Positions 24,001 to 34,600 of a stretch of DNA of 64,000 nt are shown here, one piece after another (position 1 is the first letter of the stretch; every line of letters starts with the position of its first letter). The stretch covers positions 1 through 64,000 of the forward strand of contig JADHYX010000070.1 of the NCBI GenBank assembly GCA_027604685.1, in the 5' to 3' direction. A model generated the notes under the pieces. That model searched no databases and was not told the origin of the DNA. It was given only the letters and a program-made list of their open reading frames with translations. The position numbers were made by a program, and so were the translations under genes. This DNA comes from Lobulomyces angularis. Taxonomy: Eukaryota > Chytridiomycota > Chytridiomycetes > Lobulomycetales > Lobulomycetaceae.

Positions 24001-24280
24001 TTTCTCTTTAAGAATGAACTGGTCAACTACAACAAAGGAATTAAAGTACAGTAACTTTTGGCTGGAAGTTCCAAAAATAGTTAAAGGGCAATTTTGGGTT
24101 TATTTGCTATTTTTACCTTTGACCTGCATGGTTTTCTTTCTATCAATATCCACTTATTTTACATTGGGACAATGGAGGATTGTTGAATTCACTACTTATT
24201 TTCCTACTTTAACAGTATATTTTTGTCATTTGTTGGTCCCTATCATACTAAATCCTCAACTGCTGCTCTTTACATTTTAA
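21093..24280 (+). CDS. Family 2 glycosyltransferase, membrane polysaccharide synthase (copy B)
   Basis: Paralogue of the gene at 15537-18276, same class and topology. Seven exons (21093-21708, 21762-22199, 22248-22606, 22661-23211, 23259-23629, 23673-23769, 23815-24280) give 965 residues. The extra length is a Ser/Thr-rich N-terminal region and an acidic insert (about residues 270-295). Two TM helices follow near TFSVLSTIF and FLVALFVPFQFF. The catalytic core has VNDDGMQV, a DAD site (LVDADTRVPED), SEDFEVSLKL and the RW element (DEINRWKKYAFGCSE). The C-terminal TM bundle includes WSTTTKELKYSN. All active-site elements seen in copy A are kept, so both copies look functional. Divergent N-termini suggest different regulation or targeting. 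Confidence 0.88.
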
Positions 24281-24772
24281 AAAAAAATTATATCAACTTT
24301 ATAAATACATACTTAAAGTTTCTTTCTTTATATATATAAAATTTTTACAGTATGAACCTTTTTTTATTATAAATATATATTAAAAATGTCAAACAAAAGT
24401 AGACAAGTTGTATGTAACTTTAATTTTTTATTTCAAAATTTTAAAAATTGTAACAAATTTTTCTAAAAACTATGTAAACAAAAAATAAAAAAAGTAAAAA
24501 AAGATAGAAAACTCAACATATGAAAAAAATAAAAAAAACAAAAACATGAAAAAATATAATATATACATGTAAATAATAAAAATAATGTATTACTAAACAG
24601 AAACAAAAATTGTAATTATTTTTTTTCGTTTTGCCTTGTTTTCAAAATACCTTATTTTCTTGAATAAAAATAGCTTAAAATTGAATTTTTTTGGTTGTCC
24701 ATCTTTCCCATTAATTTTTTTATTTTATTTTATTTTTTTGTTTTTACTTCTTCTATCTTTCTTTTTTGAAAT
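24281..24772. other. Convergent 3' intergenic interval
   Basis: About 490 bases between convergent stop codons of GT2 copy B and the cyclin gene. Extremely AT-rich with many A and T runs; expected to hold both polyadenylation regions. No gene seen. Confidence 0.45.
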
Positions 24773-26050
24773 TTAAATAGTGGATGGTATAATATTAGAT
24801 AGCCCCTTTTTACAAAATTTGAAAGCTTCAATATCGGTAGAATTAAAATTCAATAGTTTAACTAAACTCTCGTCACTACAACACCTTACAACTTCAGGAA
24901 ATTTTTCGTACACTATTAATAAAGTTGATGCTGCCAATATTGATGGTTTATATTTTAAAAATCGGCAATCTAAAAATGAGGAAATATTACTCAAAAAAAT
25001 AAGTTTTCTTGTTGTTTACCAAACAGAGAGGATGCAAAATAAATTTCACATCTATCCATTAGATAAATTTTCTGCTTTTTATTAAATAATTCTGGAAATA
25101 GTGATAAAATTTCATCTACAAATGCCTATCCAAAAAAAAAAAATTAAAAAACATTAAATAAAAAGAATCTTATTTGTAATATTTACATGAGGAGTTACAA
25201 TACTAACGTTGAAATTCAAATCCTTTAATACTTTTTTTTCAAAATCTTTCAAGTTTTTCTCAGAAAAAAATTCGTTGTTGAAGAAACTACAAAATTTTAC
25301 CAAATTGTTAGAATTTAAAAATTCCAAAGAATAGTTAATGTAGTCTAATGCTACAGGTTCCTTGTTTTCTTCATTTAATTTCGATGAGATATATATACAG
25401 GTGAGTGGCACTAAGTTTAAATTTTTTTTGGTAACGGTTTTCAAATTTTGAAAGTATCTATCTAAAAAGTTGGTGGCCATAAATAAAGTTTCCCCGTGGT
25501 ATTTGAATTCGTTACTTAATGTTTGCATCAATCTAATTAAATCTAAAAAAAAAGGGTATCAATAAAAATAAAACGTTGATTTTTAAAATTGTAATTTGTT
25601 TGTACAAAAGAAAAGAAAAATAAATTAAAAAAAATTACCAGAACGAAATTCATATTTCAACTTTAATTTGTTTTTAACATCCAGGTAACTTGGGTCAGCC
25701 AAATAATTTGTTTCTCTTTTTAGCAAATTTAAAATATTTATTGAGGTCTCTGGGACCTTGGGCCACCAATATTCATCTTTTTTATGTTGAATGAAGTTGT
25801 AAGGAAATGAAAAGTTTGAAGAATCTACAATAAAAAGAGATGATAAATAAAAAATATTACAGAGATATTGGTTTTTATCTTTACCAGGAGAGGTACTATA
25901 TACACTGCCAGTCAAAGGGGTGGGATAATATAGGTGATGATTGTAGTATAAAGGAGTTAAAAGTTGGGGTTGTTCTGTTGATAAAACAAAATTTGATTTT
26001 TTATTGTCTCGACCAAATTCTGGACTGTTTATTGCGATTCTTTTCAACAT
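24773..26050 (-). CDS. Cyclin (cyclin box N and C folds)
   Basis: Regulatory partner of a cyclin-dependent kinase. Five exons (26050-25885, 25824-25639, 25542-25187, 25125-25020, 24969-24773) give 336 residues. A Pro/Tyr-rich N-terminal stretch precedes the cyclin box. Its helix 3 region reads ETLFMATNFLDRYF, with LTCIYISSKLNEE as the conserved helix 4-5 block. The C-terminal fold contains FLKYKPSILAASTLLI. The N-terminus carries no destruction box of the RxxLxxxxN kind that I can see, which argues against a typical mitotic B-type cyclin. Subfamily (A/B-like versus D-like) is unresolved. Confidence 0.8.
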
Positions 26051-26520
26051 TTAAAATTTTATTGGTATAATATTCAAAAAGAAATATTTGAACAAAAAGA
26101 AAAAAAATTAATAAGGTATTTTTTTTTTTAAAAACAAAATCCTTTAATTTTCTTCTTTTCTTCTTTATACTTTGTTAAGTATTTTTTGTTATTTTCACAG
26201 TTGGCAGTTCCGATTTTATATGTATATATTTTTTTAATTGAAATGATTTTTTGTGCTTTTTTTCAAATGATATGGAAAAAATGCCAGCCTTTTTAGGAAG
26301 TGCATACATGAATGCAGATGGAAAGAAACCGTTTATAGTCTACTTCAATCTGTGAGAAAGGTTTTTATTTTAAAAATTGTTCTTTTTTGTTGCTTTTTCG
26401 ACGATTCTTAAATTAAAAATAAAAAATTTAATAAAATAAATACTAAAAATTATCATAAAATGATTTTTTAAAGGTATATTTTAAAAGAATTTATGCTAAT
26501 TAAAAAAAAAACTCATTGTT
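26051..26520. other. Intergenic interval
   Basis: About 470 bases of AT-rich sequence between the cyclin start and the end of the RPC17 gene (both minus). A small, slightly more GC patch lies at 26280-26350 but has no open frame of note. Confidence 0.4.
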
Positions 26521-27062
26521 TTATAGTTGAAACTCCTTTTTAAAAAAATCACAGATTTCATTTAACTGTTCTTCAGTAAATCTTTCACCCACATCGTCAA
26601 TTAATAAACTTATAACAACTAAAGAGGTGGGCAAGTTATTGAGTATCTGTATTTTTTCAGCTTTTGTCAAATTGAATTGATTCAAATAGTTTATAACTTT
26701 TTCAGCTTTGCCTTTTGTTACTTTTAAACAAGTGGAGTCTTTAAAATATTGTAAAACCTAATTACGGTTAAGAATTTCAACACGATAATAATAAAATGTT
26801 AACCTTGGCACAAGTAAAATAATGTACAATTGACTTTTTGGTTATATTGTCTACATACCTCGAATTCTACTGTAAATAAATCTTGCAATTCTGTAGGGTT
26901 TCTTATAACTCTTCCAATTTCCTTTGATTTATCACTTTCTTCTCTTATGATGTTGTAAACATCAAAGTTAGACACTATAATCAAATGATACGAAAAGTGT
27001 TAATTTTCTTGATAAAATCCTTTTTTTTTACTTAATACAGAATGAGTTTCGATAACCTCCAT
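26521..27062 (-). CDS. RPC17: RNA polymerase III subunit RPC17 / CRCP (RPC9)
   Basis: Forms the stalk of Pol III with RPC25 and contacts TFIIIB. Three exons (27062-27032, 26974-26859, 26757-26521) give 127 residues, the usual size of the family. The N-terminus MEV...LMSNFDVYNII matches the family opening (a LSNxEV-type motif). A charged linker follows. The C-terminal HRDC-like helical fold contains FNLTKAEKIQILNNLPTS and ERFTEEQLNEICDFF, both diagnostic. Exon 1 is only 31 nt. Nuclear, constitutive; nothing unusual about its regulation is visible. Confidence 0.9.
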
Positions 27063-27378
27063 TATTGTAGTTTTTTTTTTTGAAGAAAATTGAAAAAATT
27101 TGAAAAAAAATTGTAGTCACAAATATTCCTTATCACTAATAAATTAAACTTTAAATAAAATTTAACTAAATTAGAATTTCAAAAAATCTCATCACCTTTA
27201 ACAATATGAGGAATTTATTGATGAATTCAATATAAGTAAAAATTTTTTATTAACACGAAAAAAATTTAATGAATGTATTTCTACTCTTTTTTTTTTTTGT
27301 TTGCAAATTTAAAAGATTTTAAAAGTATAAAATGTCACTCTTAAATTTTGCAAGAAATTATAGTTTTGATCTCACACT
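27063..27378. other. Intergenic interval
   Basis: About 315 AT-rich bases between RPC17 and the WW-domain gene (both minus strand); no gene seen. Confidence 0.4.
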
Positions 27379-28552
27379 TTAACTTCCAATAACGGTGTTA
27401 TTGTTAGAATTTCCAGTAACAAGATTGATGCTATCACTTAATCTCAAGTTCATGTTATTACTGTATGGTGTATTTAGTGACTCTGTTGATCTTAAGTTAT
27501 TATTCAGTTGATTATTATTACTGTTAATTGGTCTTAGTTTTTTTCTGATTCTAATTTCTGCTCTTTTTCTAGGATCTTTTTTAACAAAAAAAAAAAATTG
27601 TTAAATTTTAAATGCTCAATCAGGCTTACCATCAAAATAAGAGTTATTATTGTTATTTTCAACTCCAAGTTTTTCGTAATGATCATCATTTATAAAATCA
27701 TTTCTTCTGGCACCACTAAACAAAGTAAAAAAATTAAACAAAGTTTTAAAAGGTAATCATACTTTGAAACGGGCCATTCCTGAATTGGCCATTTTGGAGG
27801 CAGCAACATTTCTTGAATGTTACCATTAGTATCCTTTACCTTATACTTTGTAGTTTTTTTTAAAATTCTTGGATCAACCCAAGTAGTGGTTTTCGTTAAA
27901 TGATCTATGAAGTATTGAGCTCCATCTTTAGTTGAACTCTCTTGCCATCCATCTGGTAAAGTACTATCTATTTTTAAACAATAATAATAATTCTTTACCA
28001 TTCTTTTTTTCTTTTCTTACTAGGTTCATCATTTTCTTCAGAATGGGTTTGTTGCTCCTTATCAACCAAAACTGAAAGTAAAAACAAAAAAAAAAAACAA
28101 AAAAATTATTAAAAATTAAAATGGAAAAAAGAAAAAAAAAATGTAATTAATAATAAAGATGAAAATTGAGAAAATAATTAATAATAAAGATGAAAATTAA
28201 AAAAACCAATAAAAATAAAAGTGGAATAAGGATAGTAACAAAAAAATAAAAAAAGTAAATTAGCAAATCATGTACTCTTTTTATTTTTTTTTCCTTCGGA
28301 ATCATTACTCCAGATTGAAGATTGATCGTTGCTAGTGCAATCCACATTTAACTGACCTTCATTTTTTAAATGTTGAGTACTGTTGTTGGTGATCGGTGGA
28401 AGTAAGCGGGAGGAAACGGTGGGCAAGAACTTGCTGTTGCTATTAAATCCTACAAGTCCACCTGTCAGATTGCTTGTTGGATTAATCTTGCTGTGCTGCT
28501 GGTTGAGGTTGCTATTCAAAAGATTCAAATTTGAATTTGTTAATACTGCCAT
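27379..28552 (-). CDS. WW-domain protein with Asn-rich tails
   Basis: Binds Pro-rich ligands, usually PPxY motifs. Five exons (28552-28276, 28071-28021, 27967-27763, 27715-27630, 27575-27379) give 271 residues. The first 90 residues are Asn/Ser/Leu-rich and probably disordered. A short basic patch (KKNKK) follows. A single complete WW domain (about residues 111-142) runs from LPDGW through QYFIDHLTKTTTW to DPR, with both Trp and the Pro kept. The C-terminus has a basic segment (DPRKRAEIRIRKKLR) and long Asn runs. WW domains of this TTTWxDPR type occur in YAP and NEDD4 proteins, but no TEAD-binding or HECT domain is present here. A transcriptional co-regulator is possible, not shown. Confidence 0.8.
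28145..28198 (-). repeat. Direct repeat inside intron 1 of the WW gene
   Basis: A 23-base AT-rich unit occurs at 28145-28167 and again, identical, at 28176-28198, separated by 8 bases. It lies in the unusually long first intron (about 200 bases) and probably reflects replication slippage. Confidence 0.7.
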
Positions 28553-28861
28553 TTAACTTTTATTTTTTAAATCTAAAATTTTTATTGTAAAACGCGAAAA
28601 AAAAATTAAGTGAAATTCAAATTTTTTTTTTTTCCTTTTTTAATTTTTAATTAGTTTAAAAATTTAATGTTAAATAGTGTAAAAATAATGTTAAAATGTG
28701 AACATTTAAAATTAGAAACTATATTTTATTGATAAGAAAAAACTGCTTGATCAGGAGTTCCTAATTTACATACTAAATTTAAACTTTATTCTAAACCATC
28801 TATATTACAAAAAATACAATTACAGATTTTTTTTACGTTCCTTTTCTTAATTTTCCATATT
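28553..28861. other. Intergenic interval
   Basis: About 310 AT-rich bases between the WW-domain gene start and the end of the two-TM protein gene; no gene seen. Confidence 0.4.
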
Positions 28862-29665
28862 TTAATTTTTAAAGGCACGGATATTACTGATCACGATTGT
28901 AAAAATTTTCTTTTTGGAAACCTGGTAGGCTACTTCATCCTTTAATTCAATTTCATTAGATTTTAGTACATTTAACCTCCAACTTAATCCTTTAGAAAAA
29001 GTTTCTCTTGTTATATCGCTTAACATTAAATTAATTTCCAGTTCAAGCTGAGTGTAAAATTTGTTTAGCTAAAAAAAAAATTATAAACAAAAGATTAAAA
29101 ACAAAATAAGAGAGACAAGAAATACTTTTCTACGATACAAAAAGCAAGTAAGCAATGCGATAATAACACCAAAAAAAATAAGCGATATACTTAAAAATTT
29201 AATAAAATTGTCATCTTTTCGCCATCTCCAATCTTCAAATTTTCCACCATTAGCCAAGCGTGAGTTTTTATTATTTTTACTATTTAAATCGTTTAACCCA
29301 AACCCAAAATAGATTCCCAAAATAAAACCACCCAATGAACTTAATACCCCAAAGAAAACGTAAAAGACCTTAACAGGATATTTTTGTTTAATAAATATTT
29401 TTAATTTCTTGTTTATCATGTCCAAATATACTTCAAAATCTACTTTTGGTAGTGTATCTTTTAGTTCTTGATCATAGTCGTTCTAATTATTATTAAAAAA
29501 CAGAAAAAATTAAAGTTTCTTTTTTATTTTTTGTTTTACATCGAACGAGCAGGGTATATTATAGTATCCAGTAAAACAATTTTTAACATGTTTAAAACTA
29601 TTTAAAAAAGAGTGTTCCGGTTTTTGAAAATGTTGATTTGGCCTCAACTCTAAAACTACAACCAT
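28862..29665 (-). CDS. Two-TM membrane protein, possibly Golgin A7/ERF4-like
   Basis: Three exons (29665-29540, 29482-29126, 29068-28862) give 229 residues. The cytosolic N-terminus includes PKVDFEVYLDMINKKLKIF. Two hydrophobic helices then follow (about residues 82-106, VFYVFFGVLSSLGGFILGIYF, and 137-156), with a short polar loop between. The C-terminal soluble part has LEINLMLSDITRETFSKGLSW. The order of helix, hydrophobic hairpin and a glycine-tryptophan helix resembles the ERF4/GOLGA7 partner of the Ras palmitoyltransferase, but the match is by pattern only. It could equally be an unrelated ER membrane protein. Confidence 0.6.
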
Positions 29666-29880
29666 ATTTCTATTTTTTAATTAATTTTTTTTTTTTTTTA
29701 ATATTTCTTCAATTTAGTGTTGTAAAAAATGATAAACTTTAAATTTTTTTTTTATTTTTTTTGTGGTTGTTAAAAATTTTAAAGACACTAAATAATTATA
29801 TTTTTTGTGAGGTAATTGAGAATCTTTTGTGTGGATAAACTGCAAAAATCAATCTAAAGTTTTGGAACAGCAACTAGTTA

Positions 29881-29924
29881 GTGCTTGCGCATTATCTTTT
29901 TGAACATCTATTTGGTTTTCCAGA
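29881..29924 (+). repeat. Left terminal inverted repeat
   Basis: 44 bases starting GTGCTTGCGC and ending TTTTCCAGA; inverse of 31280-31323 with about four differences. Preceded by TA. Confidence 0.9.
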
Positions 29925-29950
29925 AATATTTTTTTGACCGTCTAACTCTT

Positions 29951-31013
29951 AAAAATGTCTCAACCATGTTCATTATCTCAAGAAATATACAACCATTGTT
30001 AAACGTAAACACCATTCTGAACAAGTTAAACTATCTGCTCTGTATGCCTTTCGAAAAGGAGATTCTATTTCAAATATATGTTCCAAATTCAAAATTTCAA
30101 AAAGTACCTTTTTTTACTGGAGACGCCAATGGTCTACTTTAAAAAATGTTAAACCAATAAAGAAGACAGGTCGTAAAGAGCGATTAACTCCTGACCAACA
30201 ACAAAAGTTAATTGACTTTTACAAGAAACATCCAACAGCAACAAATGAACAAGCTTCAGCTCATATCAATAATATTGTTGAACCTCGTTCGATATCAAAC
30301 TATCTTCGTAAAGCCAAGATTACTAGAAAGAAAGTATCAGATGAACCTGAAAACTATCCTGATGATCGTGTTTTACAAGAAACTAGAAACTATATATCTG
30401 CTATCTCGGATATACCAATGGATAAACGTGTATACATGGATGAAGTTTTGTTTATGATAATGAAGCTCGTAGTTATGGTAGAAGTCTATGAGGGAAGAGA
30501 ATATCAAGACAACGTAAACGACATGGAAACTGGGGACATTCTATTTAGCAATTAGAATGGAAGGAATTGTTCATGCTTCACTCATTTCGACAGAGAATGC
30601 AAAAGATGCTAATTTTTTGGATTATGCTAAAAACGTTTTTTCTCCATGTTTACGGGAAGGAGATGTAGTAATATGGGATCGACTTGGTAAAGCAGGAAGG
30701 TGTAAAAATCCTTCTAAACAGCACTACAATCCGGAAGCCAAAACAACAATAGAGTTCAAAGAAGCACGAATATTTATTTTTACCACCAAAAGGAAAATAT
30801 TTCAATCCAATTGAGTTAGCATTTGGAACAATCAAAACAAATATTAGAAATAGCTGTACTTTATCAGAAGCTGAAAGAGAAATAGAGCTAGAAATGATAA
30901 AGAAGTAAAGATATAGTGAAGAGTCGTGTGAAGGACTGTCACTGGGACAAATAGAAGGATTTTTTAGAGAATGTGGATCTAGTAGAGAATTCTATAGAAT
31001 GTATGGGGATTAA
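29951..31013 (+). pseudogene. DDE transposase, frameshifted (IS630/Tc1 type)
   Basis: Reading through at least three frame changes and stops shows a full transposase. An N-terminal helix-turn-helix (ALYAFRKGDSISNICSKF, then ISKSTFFYWRRQW) is followed by a second DNA-binding segment (ERLTPDQQQKLIDFY). Catalytic residues sit in VYMDE, VVIWDRLG and FNPIELAFG, in the order expected for a DDE_3 domain. Breaks occur near 30445-30455 (right after the first catalytic Asp), near 30490, and near 30777-30781; another in-frame stop lies near 30905. The gene is dead at this locus. The three acidic residues survive, so inactivation is probably recent. Confidence 0.85.
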
Positions 31014-31049
31014 TTATAAAAAATTTGGAATAAGTAGGTTAAAACAACA

Positions 31050-31272
31050 ATGAGTGACAATAATAAAGTAAGACAAGCTGTACCGAATCAATTCAACGCT
31101 TTTCATTATGAGCAACTTACTGGTCGAATACTAAGTTTAAATGACACCTTTTTTTTCTCTACTGATTCTGCTGAACAAAAAAAATTTGGTTAAATCTATA
31201 AAAGATTTGGCGGTAATGACAATTCATTGTATTTTTTGTAATGTTCAAAAAACTACAAAAGAAAGTGAACTT
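31050..31272 (+). pseudogene. Second open frame of the transposon, small, frameshifted
   Basis: Starts with ATG at 31050 (MSDNNKVRQAVPNQF...) and stops after 47 codons at 31193. A frame change near the A-run at 31178-31184 would extend it by about 35 codons, through IHCIFCNVQ, giving a CxxC motif. It lies inside the element, downstream of the transposase and before the right terminal repeat. It may be an accessory protein or a carried host fragment; no family recognised. Confidence 0.3.
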
Positions 31273-31279
31273 AATCTTA

Positions 31280-31323
31280 TCTGGAAAACCAAGTAGATGT
31301 TTAAAACGATAATACGCAAGCAC
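31280..31323 (-). repeat. Right terminal inverted repeat
   Basis: Inverse partner of 29881-29924. Followed by TA at 31324-31325. Confidence 0.9.
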
Positions 31324-31396
31324 TATTTATTAGCTTACTGCCGGCTTATTTGTTTTTTTATTAAGTTTTTATAGTGGTAAAAGTATTCTTTGACCA

Positions 31397-31642
31397 ATGA
31401 ATTTTGACACATTAAGTAAGTTCTTATATGTTGGTTATAACCAATATTATAGCAAAGATATCCAAAAGGTTATAATTCCAATTGAATTTATTTTAATTGT
31501 TACATTTTTATATTTAATTATAATTTTAATTGATATATTAAAGGTTCATAAAATAAAAAGAAAATTAGAAAAAATTAAAATTTTAACAAACAATGATACA
31601 AACTATAGCCGAAAAATAGAAAAAAACCATCTCTTTTATTAA
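31397..31642 (+). CDS. Possible small single-TM protein
   Basis: An 81-codon ATG frame with one strong hydrophobic helix (about residues 27-46, IPIEFILIVTFLYLIIILI) and a Lys-rich, coiled-coil-like tail (KIKRKLEKIK). It starts 70 bases outside the right end of the transposon and ends 5 bases before the oxidase stop codon on the other strand. AT-rich DNA gives such frames by chance, so it is doubtful. Confidence 0.22.
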   Translation: MNFDTLSKFLYVGYNQYYSKDIQKVIIPIEFILIVTFLYLIIILIDILKVHKIKRKLEKIKILTNNDTNYSRKIEKNHLFY

Positions 31643-31647
31643 TTTCA

Positions 31648-34600
31648 TTACCAATTTACTTCAGGCCCCAAATTGGTTTGATCAAAGAATTGATTATTAC
31701 CATTAGCACTGAAAGCATTAGGGAACGTGTGTATGTTAAAAGGATCCCCTCCAACTCTTACATATATTGCATCACTAGGAATTCCGTTCTCAACTGCATG
31801 GAAGAGGTACCATCCAGGAATTGCAACATTTGGGTTTGCTGGAACGTTTACTGCATACTTTGTATCAGAGGTTGGTGTTGCATCTAACCAAATAAATCTT
31901 TGATCAACGTATACTGAGTGGGTTACAACATCAACTAAAAATTTCAATCAAAAAATGATAATGATTAAATCTTCATTTTGTCCTTTTTTTAACTACCTCT
32001 AATTAAGTTAAATCGAACATTTCCATTGTAAGATTTACCAACAGTAACACTAAAACTTTTTCCTAAAGGTAAATCTCTGCTGCCATCCAATTTTAATGTA
32101 GGTTTTGTTTTTCCACTATCAAGATAAGGAGGAAAGTAAACTTCAAATCTTCTTTCAGGTCCAAAGTTTCTTTCTGGATCTTTTTCAGGACTCTGATCAG
32201 CATTGGGATCTTGTCCATGGACTAAAACTCTACCATCTGGTAATAAAGTTGCACCAGAGTGGTACATACGAGTAATTGTGGTTTTTCCACCGTAACTAAA
32301 TCTCTTATGACTGGGTAAGGAAGGATCATAAATCACCGCTTGTAAAACTGGTTTTCTTGCACTCGAAAATCCTGATGCTCCATCTTCCGCTCCATTTAAG
32401 AGTAAAAATGTTCCATCTGGTAAGGAAACAAAGTTTGGCATTACTCTTCTCATTGGCTTTCAAATCATTAGAAGATTATAATTAATTTTTTTTTTTTTAG
32501 TTTGGCAAGTTACCATTCTTTCTACCACCCATTTCGCATTAGGGTCCTCAGGAAAGATTCTAGCACAAGTTTCAAAGGCATCTTGGTTAATTCCCAAACT
32601 TCCACCACAAGCTATCCACTCTGCTTTAAAGTCAGGTCCTTGTAATGGCAACATAGCATAACCACTAGTGTCTGGGTTACTTCTACCTCCACTACCTGAA
32701 ACATGATTCGGACACTCCGGTAATTCTCTAACGACAGTCCAATTTTCGGTTTCATATAACGCTGACCTTTTACCAACAAATAAATGCATTAAACCAGATG
32801 GCAATATGTAAGCAGAAGGATATAAGTTAAGTTTGGTTGAATCTTGAAGAAGTTGTACAAAAACTGGTGGTTTTCCTAACGAAGGTAACATTTCGATTCT
32901 TAATAAGAAAAAAATTTGATATTTAAGAAAAAATTTAATAAATATGAAATTAGAATACGTTGGCTCTGCATCATTATTAGCGGAAATAGAACCACCAACC
33001 AGAGCAATATGCCCATTGGCTAATGTGACTACTGTTGGATACCAACGTGGTCTTTGTAGTGACAAAATATCTGCATCTTCTTGCCAGTCACTAGTTTGTA
33101 ATTCATTTTTTAATCCAGATGGTTTAAATACACGAACTCCTGCTAATGACACAACTGACCAACCTACATATCAGAATGTTTTTTTTTATTATTCTTAATG
33201 ATTCCTTTTCTTCAATTTTATATTTTTACCTCCAACAGTTAATTGTCTACCTAAATTATCGCCCAAAACTACTCCAGCACCACAAAAGATTTCAGTTTTT
33301 TCATGTAACTCTCTGAATTGTAAAGTTTTATAATCAAATTCATAGGTATGGGTGCTATTTAATGGACCACCCGATGCTCTACCAGTCATGATTACCTTGT
33401 CACTGTATGGAACCAAACCTGCCATGATTGGAATATCAGGGGAAGTTACCAAGTATTCGTAATGACCAGGATGTTCTATTGTATTCCACTGATAGAGCTG
33501 CTTTTTTGTGTGGAAAACATTGGATAATTTACCACCTCCACAAAGAGTACTGAATGTAAAAATATTTAGGTTTAAAAAAAAAAAAAAAAAAATAATCTTT
33601 ACGTTGGATCTGCAGTACAAGGGACATTACATTGTGACTCATCAGACTTTACAGCAGTAGCGTCAATAGCATCACCACAGAAACATTGATGACCATATTG
33701 TACTCCAGCATATGGAAAACCAAAAGTCTCACAGTTTTCAATACATTTTTGAACAGTCATGCCTTTTATATTATTATTTTGATAAGGACCACTTGATCCA
33801 GTAAACTCAAATATACTTTTATAAGTTGGGTTAAGATTTCCCAGGTCCCTGACAAAAAGAATTGTCAATTAAAAAAACTATTTGCTCGCAAACCTGTAAC
33901 ACCCTTCATAACCCCAGCCTTCAGGTAAATTAGTAGGCACTGCAGGCGGTTTATAATAATCGGGAGTTACACCTCCAACGGTGTAAAGACTGAGATGGCC
34001 ACCATTACCACAAATTTGAGTGCTGTCTCCACCACAAGGTTTAGCACATTTTTCAGGAGTGGTAAGTTTACTTGTTCCATATAAAACATTTCCACAATAA
34101 CATTCTCTACCATATTCTAAGCCAGCAATCAAATATTTACCTTTTTGACAGTGACTGTGGCACATTTGAATAGTCATTGAGTCTTGAGCTAATGAAGATC
34201 CTCTTATCGCTCTACCCTCTATTTCGGTATAACAACCTACAAGAGTATATGCGGAAGGTGGTTCTGGAGTTGGAGTAGAAATTACAGTATCTGTAGCAGG
34301 TACTGAAGTAGGAACAACAGATGTAGCAATTGAAGTCGGAGGTAGTGTACTTGGAGAAATTGTAGTAGGAACAACGGAAGGTTCAAAAACAGTCCCTAGA
34401 ACCCAAGCACTTAGTTTATTTCCAGCACCGCAGAATTGAGAACTATCGCCAGGGCAAGTCATTGAGCAGCCAGTGTCTGCAACCGCATACGAAATCCATT
34501 GATTGACACTTAAAGTTGTTTTATCGCAATCTTGCAGAAAAAAATTTAATTAAAGTTGAAGTATACAATAGTCAACTTACAACATTCTTCACCATACTCT

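Larger units (their letters stand above)
29881..31323 (+). mobile_element. Tc1/mariner-IS630-type DNA transposon, decayed
   Basis: 1,443 bp bounded by 44-bp terminal inverted repeats (29881-29924 and 31280-31323; about 40 of 44 bases pair by eye). Both ends start GTGCTTGCG and are directly flanked by TA (29879-29880 and 31324-31325), the target duplication of this superfamily. Inside is a broken DDE transposase gene plus a second short open frame. It sits between genes and interrupts none that I can see. Confidence 0.9.

Noticed and set aside
27800..28350. Possible CRISPR or satellite array from the repeated 23-base unit at 28145-28198
   Set aside because: Only two copies, AT-rich and within an intron; slippage explains it.
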